Part shown: one piece after another, positions 7,671-15,295 of the stretch
Layout: the number at the start of each line of letters is the position of its first letter
Numbering within the stretch: position 1 is the stretch's first letter
Assembly (NCBI GenBank): GCA_035701265.1
Contig: DASSNU010000023.1
Coordinates: 45,636 to 109,635, forward strand
Reading direction: 5' to 3'
DNA length: 64,000 nucleotides
From: DASSNU01 sp035701265
GTDB lineage: Bacteria > Gemmatimonadota > Gemmatimonadetes > Gemmatimonadales > Gemmatimonadaceae
Notes under the pieces: model-generated
What the model was told of the DNA's origin: nothing
The model's input: the letters and a program-made list of their open reading frames with translations, nothing else
Databases searched by the model: none
Made by a program: the position numbers and the translations under genes

Positions 7671-8443
7671 CCGTGCGCATCGGCCGTGTGCTGCTCCCGC
7701 TCGCGCTCGTCGCACTGCTCGCCGCCGCACCGGCCGGCGATGCTGCGCCGTCCACGGCCCATTCCGCCGTCGCGCTGCGCCCCTCCGCGCTGCGCCCCTC
7801 CGCGCTGCGCTCCGCCGCGCTGCGCTGGGCGGACGTCCCGCACCTCACCGTGGCCCGCCTGCAGTACGACGGCGGCGGCGACTGGTACGCCAATCCGTCC
7901 AGTCTCCCCAACCTGCTCACGGCCATCGCCGCACGCACGAGCCTCCACGTGGAGCGGACCGAGGCCCGCGTGTCGCTCATGGACGACCGCATCTGGGACT
8001 ATCCCTACCTGTACGTGACGGGGCACGGCAACATCCACTTCAGCGACGCCGAGATCGTGCGCCTGCGCGAGTATCTCGCGCGGGGCGGCTTCCTGCACGT
8101 GGATGACAACTACGGTCTCGATGCGAGCTGGCGGCGAGAGATCAAGCGCATCTATCCGGACCGCGACATGGTGGACGTGCCGCTCTCGCATCCCATCTAC
8201 CATCTGGTGTACGACTTCCCGCGCGGCATCCCCAAGATCCACGAACACGACGGCAAGCCGGCGCAGGGGTTGGGCATCTTCCTGGGCGACCGGCTGGCGG
8301 TGTACTACAGCTATCAGTCGGATCTCGGAGACGGCTGGGAGGATCCCGATGTGCACCACGATCCGCCCGCCCTTCACGAAGCGGCGCTGCGCATGGGAGT
8401 GAACCTGTTCGTGTACGCGATCACCAGCCGCCCCGTCTCGTGA
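7667..8443 (+). CDS. DUF4159-family exported protein
   Basis: 258 residues with an N-terminal signal peptide (VLLPLALVALLAAAPAGDAA). The mature part matches DUF4159: RLQYDGGGDWYANPSSLPNLL, TRTEARV-like strand, YPYLYVTGHGNIHFSD, LREYLARGGFLHVDDNYG, and LSHPIYHLVYDFPRGIPKIHEHDGKPAQGLGI. Biochemical role unknown; the fold resembles a glutamine-amidotransferase-like Rossmann domain in related families. A 15-bp tandem repeat encodes SALRP units just after the signal peptide. The GTG at 7667 overlaps the rsmI stop; a second GTG at 7673 is possible. Its stop overlaps the DUF4175 start. Confidence 0.85.
   Translation: MTVRIGRVLLPLALVALLAAAPAGDAAPSTAHSAVALRPSALRPSALRSAALRWADVPHLTVARLQYDGGGDWYANPSSLPNLLTAIAARTSLHVERTEARVSLMDDRIWDYPYLYVTGHGNIHFSDAEIVRLREYLARGGFLHVDDNYGLDASWRREIKRIYPDRDMVDVPLSHPIYHLVYDFPRGIPKIHEHDGKPAQGLGIFLGDRLAVYYSYQSDLGDGWEDPDVHHDPPALHEAALRMGVNLFVYAITSRPVS
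7772..7816 (+). repeat. 15-bp tandem repeat in the DUF4159 gene
   Basis: Three units of 15 bp (7772-7786, 7787-7801 identical; 7802-7816 diverged), in frame, encoding repeated SALRP/SAALR directly after the signal peptide. The unit keeps the frame, so copy-number change would alter only a linker. Confidence 0.75.
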
Positions 8444-11400
8444 CCGTCGCGCAGATGGTGGCGCGCGAGCGCGCGCGGCTCCGGTCGGCCATCGTGGCCT
8501 GCGGCGCGGCGGTGGCGCTGGGTGCGGTGGCCGTGCTGGCGGCCGTCGCGGCGATCGCCCTCGGCGACGCGCGGTGGATCACGCGTCCCGGACTGCCGCT
8601 CGTGGCGTGGGGGATCGCGCTCGCGCTGCTGGCGACGGCGGCGTGGTGGACGTGGCGGCGTCTGGCGCGGGGCGCGTCGCCGGCGCGCGTGGCCGCTGCC
8701 ATCGAGCGCGAGCGTGCGCTGCGCGACGGCTCGCTGCGCGGCGTGCTGGAGGTGGGCGCGAGTGGCGCGCTGGGACGCCGGGCGGCGGAGATGCTGGTGA
8801 CGCAACTCGCCGCGGCGGGAAGCGCGCGCGTGCTCGCACCGTCCATGCAGCGCGGCGCCTGGCGACGGGGCGCGATGGCCGCGGTGGGTGCGGCGGCCGC
8901 CATCGTGCTGCTCGCCGCCGCGCGCGAGCACGCGCCCGATGGATGGAACGCGCTGCGCCACCCCGTGATGGCGTGGACGGGCGCACTGCTGCCGCCGCTC
9001 ACAATCCTCGACGCGCCGCACACCATCATGCGTGGCGAGCGACTGCGCGTGCGCATCTCGGCACCGGCGCGCCGCGACGTCGTGCTCCACACGCGCGCGA
9101 CCGGCGCACCCTGGCGCGCGCGGCCGCTCGCGGTTGCCGCGGGCGTGGCCGCCGTGGATCTCGGCCCGGTGGATGCCGATCTGGTGATCGTTGCCAGCGA
9201 CGGGCGCACGCGGAGCGACACGGCCGTGGTGCGCGTCACCGATCGTCCCTTCGTGGGCGACATCTCGATTCGCGCGTCGTACCCGTCGTATCTCGGCCGC
9301 GCGCCGGAGACCGTTCCGGTAGGAGAGGTGGTGCGCGTGCCGCGCGGGACCATTCTCGCGATTCACGGCCGGGCATCCACCGCGCTCGCCATGGTGGGTC
9401 TGGCGCGCGGCGTGGCGGCGGATCCGGCGGGCGCAGAGGGCCCCGATGCGGCGGATCCCCCCAGCGCGATCGGCGCGACCGCCGACACGCTCCACTTCAC
9501 CGCGGAAGGGCACGCGTTCTCCGGACGTCTCACCGCGGTCACGAGCGGTCACTACTGGTGGGTGGCCTCAGGAAGCGCGGGCGTCATCTCCGACGTTCCG
9601 GCGCCCCTCGAGTTGGAGGTGCTCCCCGACTCCGCGCCGACCGTCGAGATGCAATCCCCCGTGCACGACACCGTCGTGCTGGCCGACACGCGCGTGACGG
9701 TGCAGGTGGCCGCGGCGGACGATCACGGGCTGTCGGCGGTGGCGCTGCGCAGTTGGCGGCGCACGGCTGCGGGCGGGGCGCAGCCTGAGCTGGTCCAGTC
9801 ATTCGGCACGCCGGCGGGCCCGCAGTGGAGTGGCGCGATGGCGCTCGACCTCTCGGCGCGCGGACTCGAGCCGGGAGATGAGCTGCACATCGTGGCCGAG
9901 GCCACGGACAACTCTCCCTGGCGACAGACGGCGACGAGCCGCGAAGTGGTGCTGCGGCTGCCGTCGCTCAGCGAACAGCGCGCGATCGCCCGCGCGCTCG
10001 CCGATTCCGCTGCCGCACACGCGGCGGCGGCGGCGCGCGAGCAGGGAGAACTGGCACAGCAGACGGATGTGGCCGCGCGCTCCCGCCCCGACCGGAACGT
10101 CGCCACCGAAGCGCGGAGTGGATCGCGCTCGGGGCAGTCGCCGAGCGAGAGCGCTCATGACGCACCGCCACAGTCGCTCTCATTCCAGAACGCGGAGCGC
10201 GCGCGCGAGCTGGCCCGTGCGCAACAGCAGATGCAGGAGCAGGTACGCTCGGTGCAGCGCGACGCGCAGCAGCTCGAGCAGCAGCTTCGCGCGGCCGGCG
10301 CCCTGGACAGCACGCTCGCGCAGGAGCTGCGCGAGGCGCAGCGCATGCTGCAGGACGCGCTCACCCCCGAGCTGGAGGCGCGCTTGCAGGAGGTGATGCG
10401 TGCTACGCAGGGGTTGTCGCGCGGCGACGTGCAGCGCTCGCTGGAACAACTGGCGGAGCAGCAGCGCCGGTTGCGCGAGCAGCTCGAGCAGAGCGCCGAG
10501 ATGCTCAAGCGCGCCGCGCTGGAAGGCGCCATGCAGACGCTGCACGACGAGGCGCGGGACATTGCTGACCAGGAGCGTGCGCTCTCCGATACGCTCGCGC
10601 GTCCCGACAGTGCGTCGCGCGCGCGCGCGCGGGAGCTCGCCGCGCGTGCGGATTCGCTCTCGACGAACGTGGACTCGCTCGCGCAGCGGTTGCGCCGCGA
10701 CGAGGCGGAGGCCGGCCCGCGCCAGCTCGGGACCGCGTCCCAGGAAGCCGACCGCTCCGCCCAGGCCATGCGGCAGGCGGCGTCGGACAGCGCGCAGCAG
10801 CGCGCCGATGCATCGTCGCGCCGCGACGCGGGCGATTCCGCCTCGGCGCAGCCCTCTGCGCCACAGAACACGCAGCAGACTCCGCAACAGGGCGCACGGC
10901 AAAATGCGCAACAGGGGGCGCAGCAGGGCGCACAACAAGGCGATCGCACGTCGCCGCAAGTCGGGCAACAGCAGGCGGGGACGCAGTCGGCACAACAATC
11001 CGCCGCGCAGGGCGCGCAGCGGATGGACGCGGCGGCGCAGCAGCTCGGCCAGGCGCGGCAGGCGCAGATTTCCGAGTGGAAGGATGAGCTGAACGGCGAG
11101 CTCGACCGGTCGGTGCAGGAGATGCTCCAGATGGCGCGCGAGCAGCGCGCGCTCGCGGAGCGCGCCCGCAGCGGAGAGGACGCGAACCGGCTGCGTGGAG
11201 AGCAGCACGCGTTGCAGGAGGGGGTGCAGCGCGTGGCCGAGCGTCTGGAGCGCGCGTCGCGGAAGAGCGCGCACGTCTCGCCGCAGTCGAAGGGCGCCGT
11301 GGGTGAGGCGCGACGCGACGTGGATGAGGCGGGGCGGCAACTGGACGAGCGGGCGGATCGCCCCGCATCGTCGGCGCCGGCCATGGATCAGTCTGCGGAC

Positions 11401-12039
11401 GCGCTGAGCCGCGCGGCGGCGGCCATGGTGCAGGACCGGGTGCGCGCGTCGCAGTCGCAGTCGGCATCGGGATTCAGCGAGATGCTCGAGCGCATGCGCG
11501 AAATGGCCAAGCAGCAGGGTGCGTTGAACGGTCAGGCGGCGGGGCTGCTCCCCATGCCCGGGCAGTCGATGAGTGCGGAGGCGCGCGAGCAGGCACAGGC
11601 GCAGGCGCGCGCGCTCGCGGCGCGGCAGCGCGCGCTCGCCGAGCAACTGGCGCGCGAAGGCGCGCGCGATCCCAGCGGGCGCGCGGAGGCCATGTCTCGC
11701 GAGATGCGCGACATCGCCGCACAGCTCGAGCAGGGGCGCGTGGATCCCGCGCTGCTCGCGCGCCAGCAACAGCTCTTCCGCCGCCTGCTCGATGCCGGGC
11801 TGTCGATGGAGAAGGAGGAGCGCGAGGACACCGGGGAGCGCGAATCGCGCTCGGCCACGGGTTCCGAGGTGCTGGTACCCGGCGGGAAGGCCGAGGGCGC
11901 GTCCACCGTCCGATTCCGCGAGCCCACGTGGGACGAGTTGCGCGGTCTCACGGCGGAGGAGCGGCGCGCGGTGCTGGAGTACTTCAAGCGCATCAACGCG
12001 CAGCCGCCGGCGGGGACGCCCGAGAGTGCGCGTCCGTAG
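8440..12039 (+). CDS. DUF4175-family large membrane-anchored coiled-coil protein
   Basis: 1199 residues. The N-terminus has two hydrophobic segments (about residues 18-42 and 50-68) and a third near 146-163, then a beta-rich region with PSYLGRAPE and a predicted Ig-like part, typical of DUF4175 proteins. From about residue 510 it is long coiled coil rich in Glu, Gln and Arg. Residues about 808-857 are a Gln/Ala/Ser-rich low-complexity stretch. The C-terminal part (about 1100-1190) is again helical, ending in VRFREPTWDELRGLTAEERRAVLEYFKRINAQ. Location is probably inner membrane with a large periplasmic part. The enzymatic role, if any, is unknown. Start GTG overlaps the DUF4159 stop (GTGA); co-transcription with the downstream TPR gene is likely. 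Confidence 0.8.
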   Translation: MTVAQMVARERARLRSAIVACGAAVALGAVAVLAAVAAIALGDARWITRPGLPLVAWGIALALLATAAWWTWRRLARGASPARVAAAIERERALRDGSLRGVLEVGASGALGRRAAEMLVTQLAAAGSARVLAPSMQRGAWRRGAMAAVGAAAAIVLLAAAREHAPDGWNALRHPVMAWTGALLPPLTILDAPHTIMRGERLRVRISAPARRDVVLHTRATGAPWRARPLAVAAGVAAVDLGPVDADLVIVASDGRTRSDTAVVRVTDRPFVGDISIRASYPSYLGRAPETVPVGEVVRVPRGTILAIHGRASTALAMVGLARGVAADPAGAEGPDAADPPSAIGATADTLHFTAEGHAFSGRLTAVTSGHYWWVASGSAGVISDVPAPLELEVLPDSAPTVEMQSPVHDTVVLADTRVTVQVAAADDHGLSAVALRSWRRTAAGGAQPELVQSFGTPAGPQWSGAMALDLSARGLEPGDELHIVAEATDNSPWRQTATSREVVLRLPSLSEQRAIARALADSAAAHAAAAAREQGELAQQTDVAARSRPDRNVATEARSGSRSGQSPSESAHDAPPQSLSFQNAERARELARAQQQMQEQVRSVQRDAQQLEQQLRAAGALDSTLAQELREAQRMLQDALTPELEARLQEVMRATQGLSRGDVQRSLEQLAEQQRRLREQLEQSAEMLKRAALEGAMQTLHDEARDIADQERALSDTLARPDSASRARARELAARADSLSTNVDSLAQRLRRDEAEAGPRQLGTASQEADRSAQAMRQAASDSAQQRADASSRRDAGDSASAQPSAPQNTQQTPQQGARQNAQQGAQQGAQQGDRTSPQVGQQQAGTQSAQQSAAQGAQRMDAAAQQLGQARQAQISEWKDELNGELDRSVQEMLQMAREQRALAERARSGEDANRLRGEQHALQEGVQRVAERLERASRKSAHVSPQSKGAVGEARRDVDEAGRQLDERADRPASSAPAMDQSADALSRAAAAMVQDRVRASQSQSASGFSEMLERMREMAKQQGALNGQAAGLLPMPGQSMSAEAREQAQAQARALAARQRALAEQLAREGARDPSGRAEAMSREMRDIAAQLEQGRVDPALLARQQQLFRRLLDAGLSMEKEEREDTGERESRSATGSEVLVPGGKAEGASTVRFREPTWDELRGLTAEERRAVLEYFKRINAQPPAGTPESARP

Positions 12040-13840
12040 CCGCTCGCTGCCGCGCGCGCACACTCACGCGCTCGGGCGCACGCTCGGGCGCACGCTCGGG
12101 CGCACGCTCGGGCGCGGCACGCGAATCACCGCGTACGTTCACGCGCTGGCGCTGGCGATCGTGATGGCGGCTCCCCTCGCGCTGCACGCGCAGCGCGCCC
12201 GGCCGGCACTCGACTCCGCGTACCGGCTCGGAATGCGCCTCGAGACCACAGATCACTACGCGGAGGCGGCCGACGCGTATCGCGCCGCCCTCCGCGCATC
12301 GCCGGGCTCGGTGCCGGCCGCGCTCGGTCTGGAGCGCGTGTACGCGCAGCTCGGGCGGACCGATTCTCTCGTGCCGGTGCTGCACCAGGCGATCGCCGCC
12401 GCGCCGCGGCAGGGCGAGCTGCGCGCCGCGCTGTTGCGCTCCTTCGCCACGCTGGGGCAACTGGACTCGCTGCGCGCGGCGTTCGATGCGTGGCTCCGCG
12501 ACTGGCCGCACGATGCGACACCGTATCGCGAATACGCGCGGCTCCTCCTGGAGCGCGGGCAGACGCTGCTGGCGGACACCGTGCTGGAGCGCGCACAGGC
12601 GACACTTGGCTCTCCCCAGGGGCTGGAGTTGGAGTTCGCGCGCACGCGCGCGGCTATGGGGATGTGGGAGTCCTCCGCGCAGGCGTGGCGTGCCGCGCTG
12701 CGCGACGCGCCGTACTACGATCAGGCGGCGATGTTCGCGCTCGCGCCGGCGCCCGCCGATCGTCGCGATGGCATCCGCACGATCCTCGCGGCGCCGCCTG
12801 CGGAGACGGGCGCGCGCCGCGTGCTCGCATCGCTGGAGCTCGTCTGGGGAGACGCCGCAGCCGGATGGCGCGCGATCGCGTTTCTGCGCCCGGACTCGGA
12901 CGGTGTGGCGGCGTGGTTCGAGTTCGCGCAGCGCGCGGAGCAGGCGGAGCAGTGGTTGCCCGCGCGCGATGCGCTGGTGCGTGTGCTCGGCGCGCGCACA
13001 CCGCCCGACGCGGAGCTGGCCGCGCGCGCGGCGTCCGATGCGCTGGCGGGGGGGGACGCGCAGTCGGCGCTGCAGCTCGTGGAGCGCGCGGCGTCGAGTG
13101 CCGACTCGCAGGCGGTCGCGTCCGCGCTCCTTCCGTTGCGTGTGCGCGCGCTCGGTGCACTGGGGCGTCCCGAGGCCGCCGAGCGATTGTATCAGGCGTC
13201 GGCGACCGCGTTGGACGACGAGCAACGCTCGGCGCTGCTGCAGGCCGTCGCTCGCGCGTGGGTGCGCGCGGGCAACGTGGAGCGCGCGAGCGCGCTGCTG
13301 GCGCGCATCCCCGGCGGCGACAGCACGGAGGCGGCGGGGTGGATCGCGCTGTACGAGGGGCGGCTCGCCGCGGCGCGCAAGCTCCTTCCCGCCACGCGCT
13401 CGCCGTCCATCGATCTCGTGGAGGCACAGGCATTCCTCGCACGCACGGCACGCGATTCCTCGCCGGAGGCGGGGCGCGCGTTCCTGGCGCTCGCTCGCCA
13501 CGACACGGCGGCGGCCGCAGGGCAGTTGGAAGCAGCCGCGCGCACCCTTCCCGACGCGGCGCCGTTGCTCGTGACGATGGCCGCGCGCCTCTACGCCGCG
13601 CACGGCGACGACGCGCGCGCGCTTCCGCTCTGGCAGTCGGTGGTGGAGCGGACCCCGAGTGCCCCCGAGGCGCCGGAGGCGGACCTCGAGTGGGCGCGCG
13701 CACTCCGGCGCACGGGGCAGAGCAGCGCCGCGGTGACGCGCCTGGAGCACCTGATTCTCACCTATCCGCAGAGCGCGCTGTTGCCGCAGGCGCGGCGCGA
13801 GCTGGACCTGGCGCGTGCGGCCATCCCGCCCGCGTCGTGA
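12026..13840 (+). CDS. Exported TPR-repeat protein
   Basis: 604 residues. After an Arg-rich n-region come a hydrophobic signal sequence (ALALAIVMAAPLALHAQ) and repeated helix-pair TPR-like units through the whole length, for example YRLGMRLETTDHYAEAADAYRAAL (quoted in parts: AEAADAYRAALRASPG, ALGLERVYAQLGR), and TPR-like ALPLWQSVVERTPSAPEAPEAD near the end. Likely a periplasmic scaffold acting with the DUF4175 and AsnB-like neighbours. GTG at 12026 is proposed as start, overlapping the DUF4175 stop by 14 bases; the frame is open further upstream but inside that gene. A 12-bp tandem repeat lies between the start and the signal sequence. Confidence 0.75.
   Translation: MRVRSRSLPRAHTHALGRTLGRTLGRTLGRGTRITAYVHALALAIVMAAPLALHAQRARPALDSAYRLGMRLETTDHYAEAADAYRAALRASPGSVPAALGLERVYAQLGRTDSLVPVLHQAIAAAPRQGELRAALLRSFATLGQLDSLRAAFDAWLRDWPHDATPYREYARLLLERGQTLLADTVLERAQATLGSPQGLELEFARTRAAMGMWESSAQAWRAALRDAPYYDQAAMFALAPAPADRRDGIRTILAAPPAETGARRVLASLELVWGDAAAGWRAIAFLRPDSDGVAAWFEFAQRAEQAEQWLPARDALVRVLGARTPPDAELAARAASDALAGGDAQSALQLVERAASSADSQAVASALLPLRVRALGALGRPEAAERLYQASATALDDEQRSALLQAVARAWVRAGNVERASALLARIPGGDSTEAAGWIALYEGRLAAARKLLPATRSPSIDLVEAQAFLARTARDSSPEAGRAFLALARHDTAAAAGQLEAAARTLPDAAPLLVTMAARLYAAHGDDARALPLWQSVVERTPSAPEAPEADLEWARALRRTGQSSAAVTRLEHLILTYPQSALLPQARRELDLARAAIPPAS
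12071..12118 (+). repeat. 12-bp tandem repeat near the start of the TPR gene
   Basis: Three identical units ctcgggcgcacg (12071-12106) plus a fourth with two changes (12107-12118). Read in the TPR frame they encode LGRT repeated four times, placed between the proposed start and the signal sequence. Length change would keep frame. Confidence 0.85.
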
Positions 13841-13859
13841 CGTGATGGAGCATTCCCTC

Positions 13860-15212
13860 ATGCCGAACGGATCCGGCGGCCGGTGGCCGGTACGTCGCCG
13901 CGCGACCCGCGCCGCCATGCGCCCGACGATGCATGGCACGACGCGCGGCGCGGTGCTCTGGCTCGTGCTCGCGGCGCTGCTGGCCGCATTCGTCCCCGCG
14001 GTGGCGCGCGCGCAGCACCTGCTCGTGCCCATGGACGACGAGCAGGCGAACCATCTGAAGGCGTACGGGCTCATGTACAACGCGCTGCGCGAGGGCCGGC
14101 GCGGGGAATGGTTGCTGAACTATCGCGGGGGGAGTTTCCTCCTTCCCGATGTTCCCGAGCTGCGGCGCCGCGCCGCGCTCGATGGTGTGACCGTGCAGCC
14201 GATCGACGACGGCACGCTGTCCGGCATTCGCGCGGAGATCGCGTCATCCAACATGGACGCCGTACCGCTGGAGAAGGCGCCGCGCATTGCCGTCTACACG
14301 CCACCCAACGCCGCGCCGTGGGACGACGCCGTGACGATCGCGCTCGACTACGCCGGCATCCCGTACGACAAGCTCTGGGATGACGAAGTGATGCACGGCG
14401 ACCTGGCCAAGTACGACTGGCTGCACCTGCACCACGAGGACTTCACCGGCCAGCTCAACAAGTTCTACCTGGCCTATCGTGGCGCGCCGTGGTTCGCCGA
14501 GCAGCTCGAGATGAACCAGAGCGCCGCGCAGCGGTTGGGGTTCCCGAGCGTCCCCGCGCTCAAGAAGGCGGTGGCGGCGCGGATTCGCGCGTACGTCGTG
14601 AACGGCGGGTTCCTGTTCGCCATGTGCGGCGCCACGGAGACGCTCGATCTCGCGCTCGCCGGTCATGACGCGGATATCGCCGCGACGTTCGTGGACGGCA
14701 CGCCGGTGGACGCGAACGCGGACGATGAAATGGACTGGAGCGACGCGCTGGCGTTCCAGGGCGCGCACGTCGAGGAGAACCCGGTGGTGAACTCGATGAG
14801 CGACATCGACGGCCATCAGGTGAACGTTCCGGGGCGCCGCCAGCCGCTCGGCACGTTCACGCTCTTCGCGTTCAGCGCGAAGATCGATCCCGTCGCGACG
14901 ATGCTCGTGCAGGATCACCGTACGGTGATCCCCGACTTCTACGGCGTGACCACGAGCTTCATGCGCAACCGGCTCAAACCCAGCGATGTGGTGCTCGCGG
15001 ATGAAGAAGGCGCTCCCTGGGTGAAGTACATCCACGGCGATCTCGGCAAGGGGAGCTGGACCTTCCTGGGGGGACACGACCCCGAGGATCCGCAGCACAG
15101 CATCGGGAACGCGCCCACGGATCTCTCGCTGCATCCCAACTCTCCCGGATACCGCCTGATCCTCAACAACGTCCTCTTTCCGGCGGCCAAGAAGAAGCCG
15201 CTCAAGACCTGA
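13860..15212 (+). CDS. Exported protein of the 'asparagine synthetase B'-like family
   Basis: 450 residues with an N-terminal signal sequence (GAVLWLVLAALLAAFVPAVARAQ). The mature start HLLVPMDDEQANHLKAYGLMYN, quoted as HLLVPMDDEQ and NHLKAYG, and WLLNYRGGSFLLPD are hallmarks of proteins labelled 'asparagine synthetase B' in Bacteroidota and relatives. The sequence has no N-terminal Cys nucleophile, no glutaminase or AsnS ATP-pyrophosphatase motifs, and it is exported, so that label is very probably wrong. Further landmarks: YDWLHLHHEDFTGQ, GGFLFAMCGATETLDLAL, GSWTFLGGHDPEDPQH. GGAG at 13847-13850 favours the ATG at 13860; ATG 13845 is an alternative. Function unknown; grouped with DUF4159, DUF4175 and TPR genes. 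Confidence 0.8.
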   Translation: MPNGSGGRWPVRRRATRAAMRPTMHGTTRGAVLWLVLAALLAAFVPAVARAQHLLVPMDDEQANHLKAYGLMYNALREGRRGEWLLNYRGGSFLLPDVPELRRRAALDGVTVQPIDDGTLSGIRAEIASSNMDAVPLEKAPRIAVYTPPNAAPWDDAVTIALDYAGIPYDKLWDDEVMHGDLAKYDWLHLHHEDFTGQLNKFYLAYRGAPWFAEQLEMNQSAAQRLGFPSVPALKKAVAARIRAYVVNGGFLFAMCGATETLDLALAGHDADIAATFVDGTPVDANADDEMDWSDALAFQGAHVEENPVVNSMSDIDGHQVNVPGRRQPLGTFTLFAFSAKIDPVATMLVQDHRTVIPDFYGVTTSFMRNRLKPSDVVLADEEGAPWVKYIHGDLGKGSWTFLGGHDPEDPQHSIGNAPTDLSLHPNSPGYRLILNNVLFPAAKKKPLKT

Positions 15213-15295
15213 CGCCCGCCGGCAGCGAGCCGCGACTCGCGACGACCGCGGCGGCGGCCATCCGCGCGGCCATCGCGCTCGCCGGCGGGCGCGAG

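Noticed and set aside
10180..12063. 627-codon minus-strand frame opposite the DUF4175 gene
   Set aside because: Leu/Arg-rich antisense of the coiled-coil region; no domain, no ribosome site, and covers two real overlapping genes.
13860..15212. Annotation as asparagine synthetase
   Set aside because: Protein has a signal peptide and lacks the N-terminal Cys and the ATP-pyrophosphatase motifs; the label is inherited from a misnamed family.
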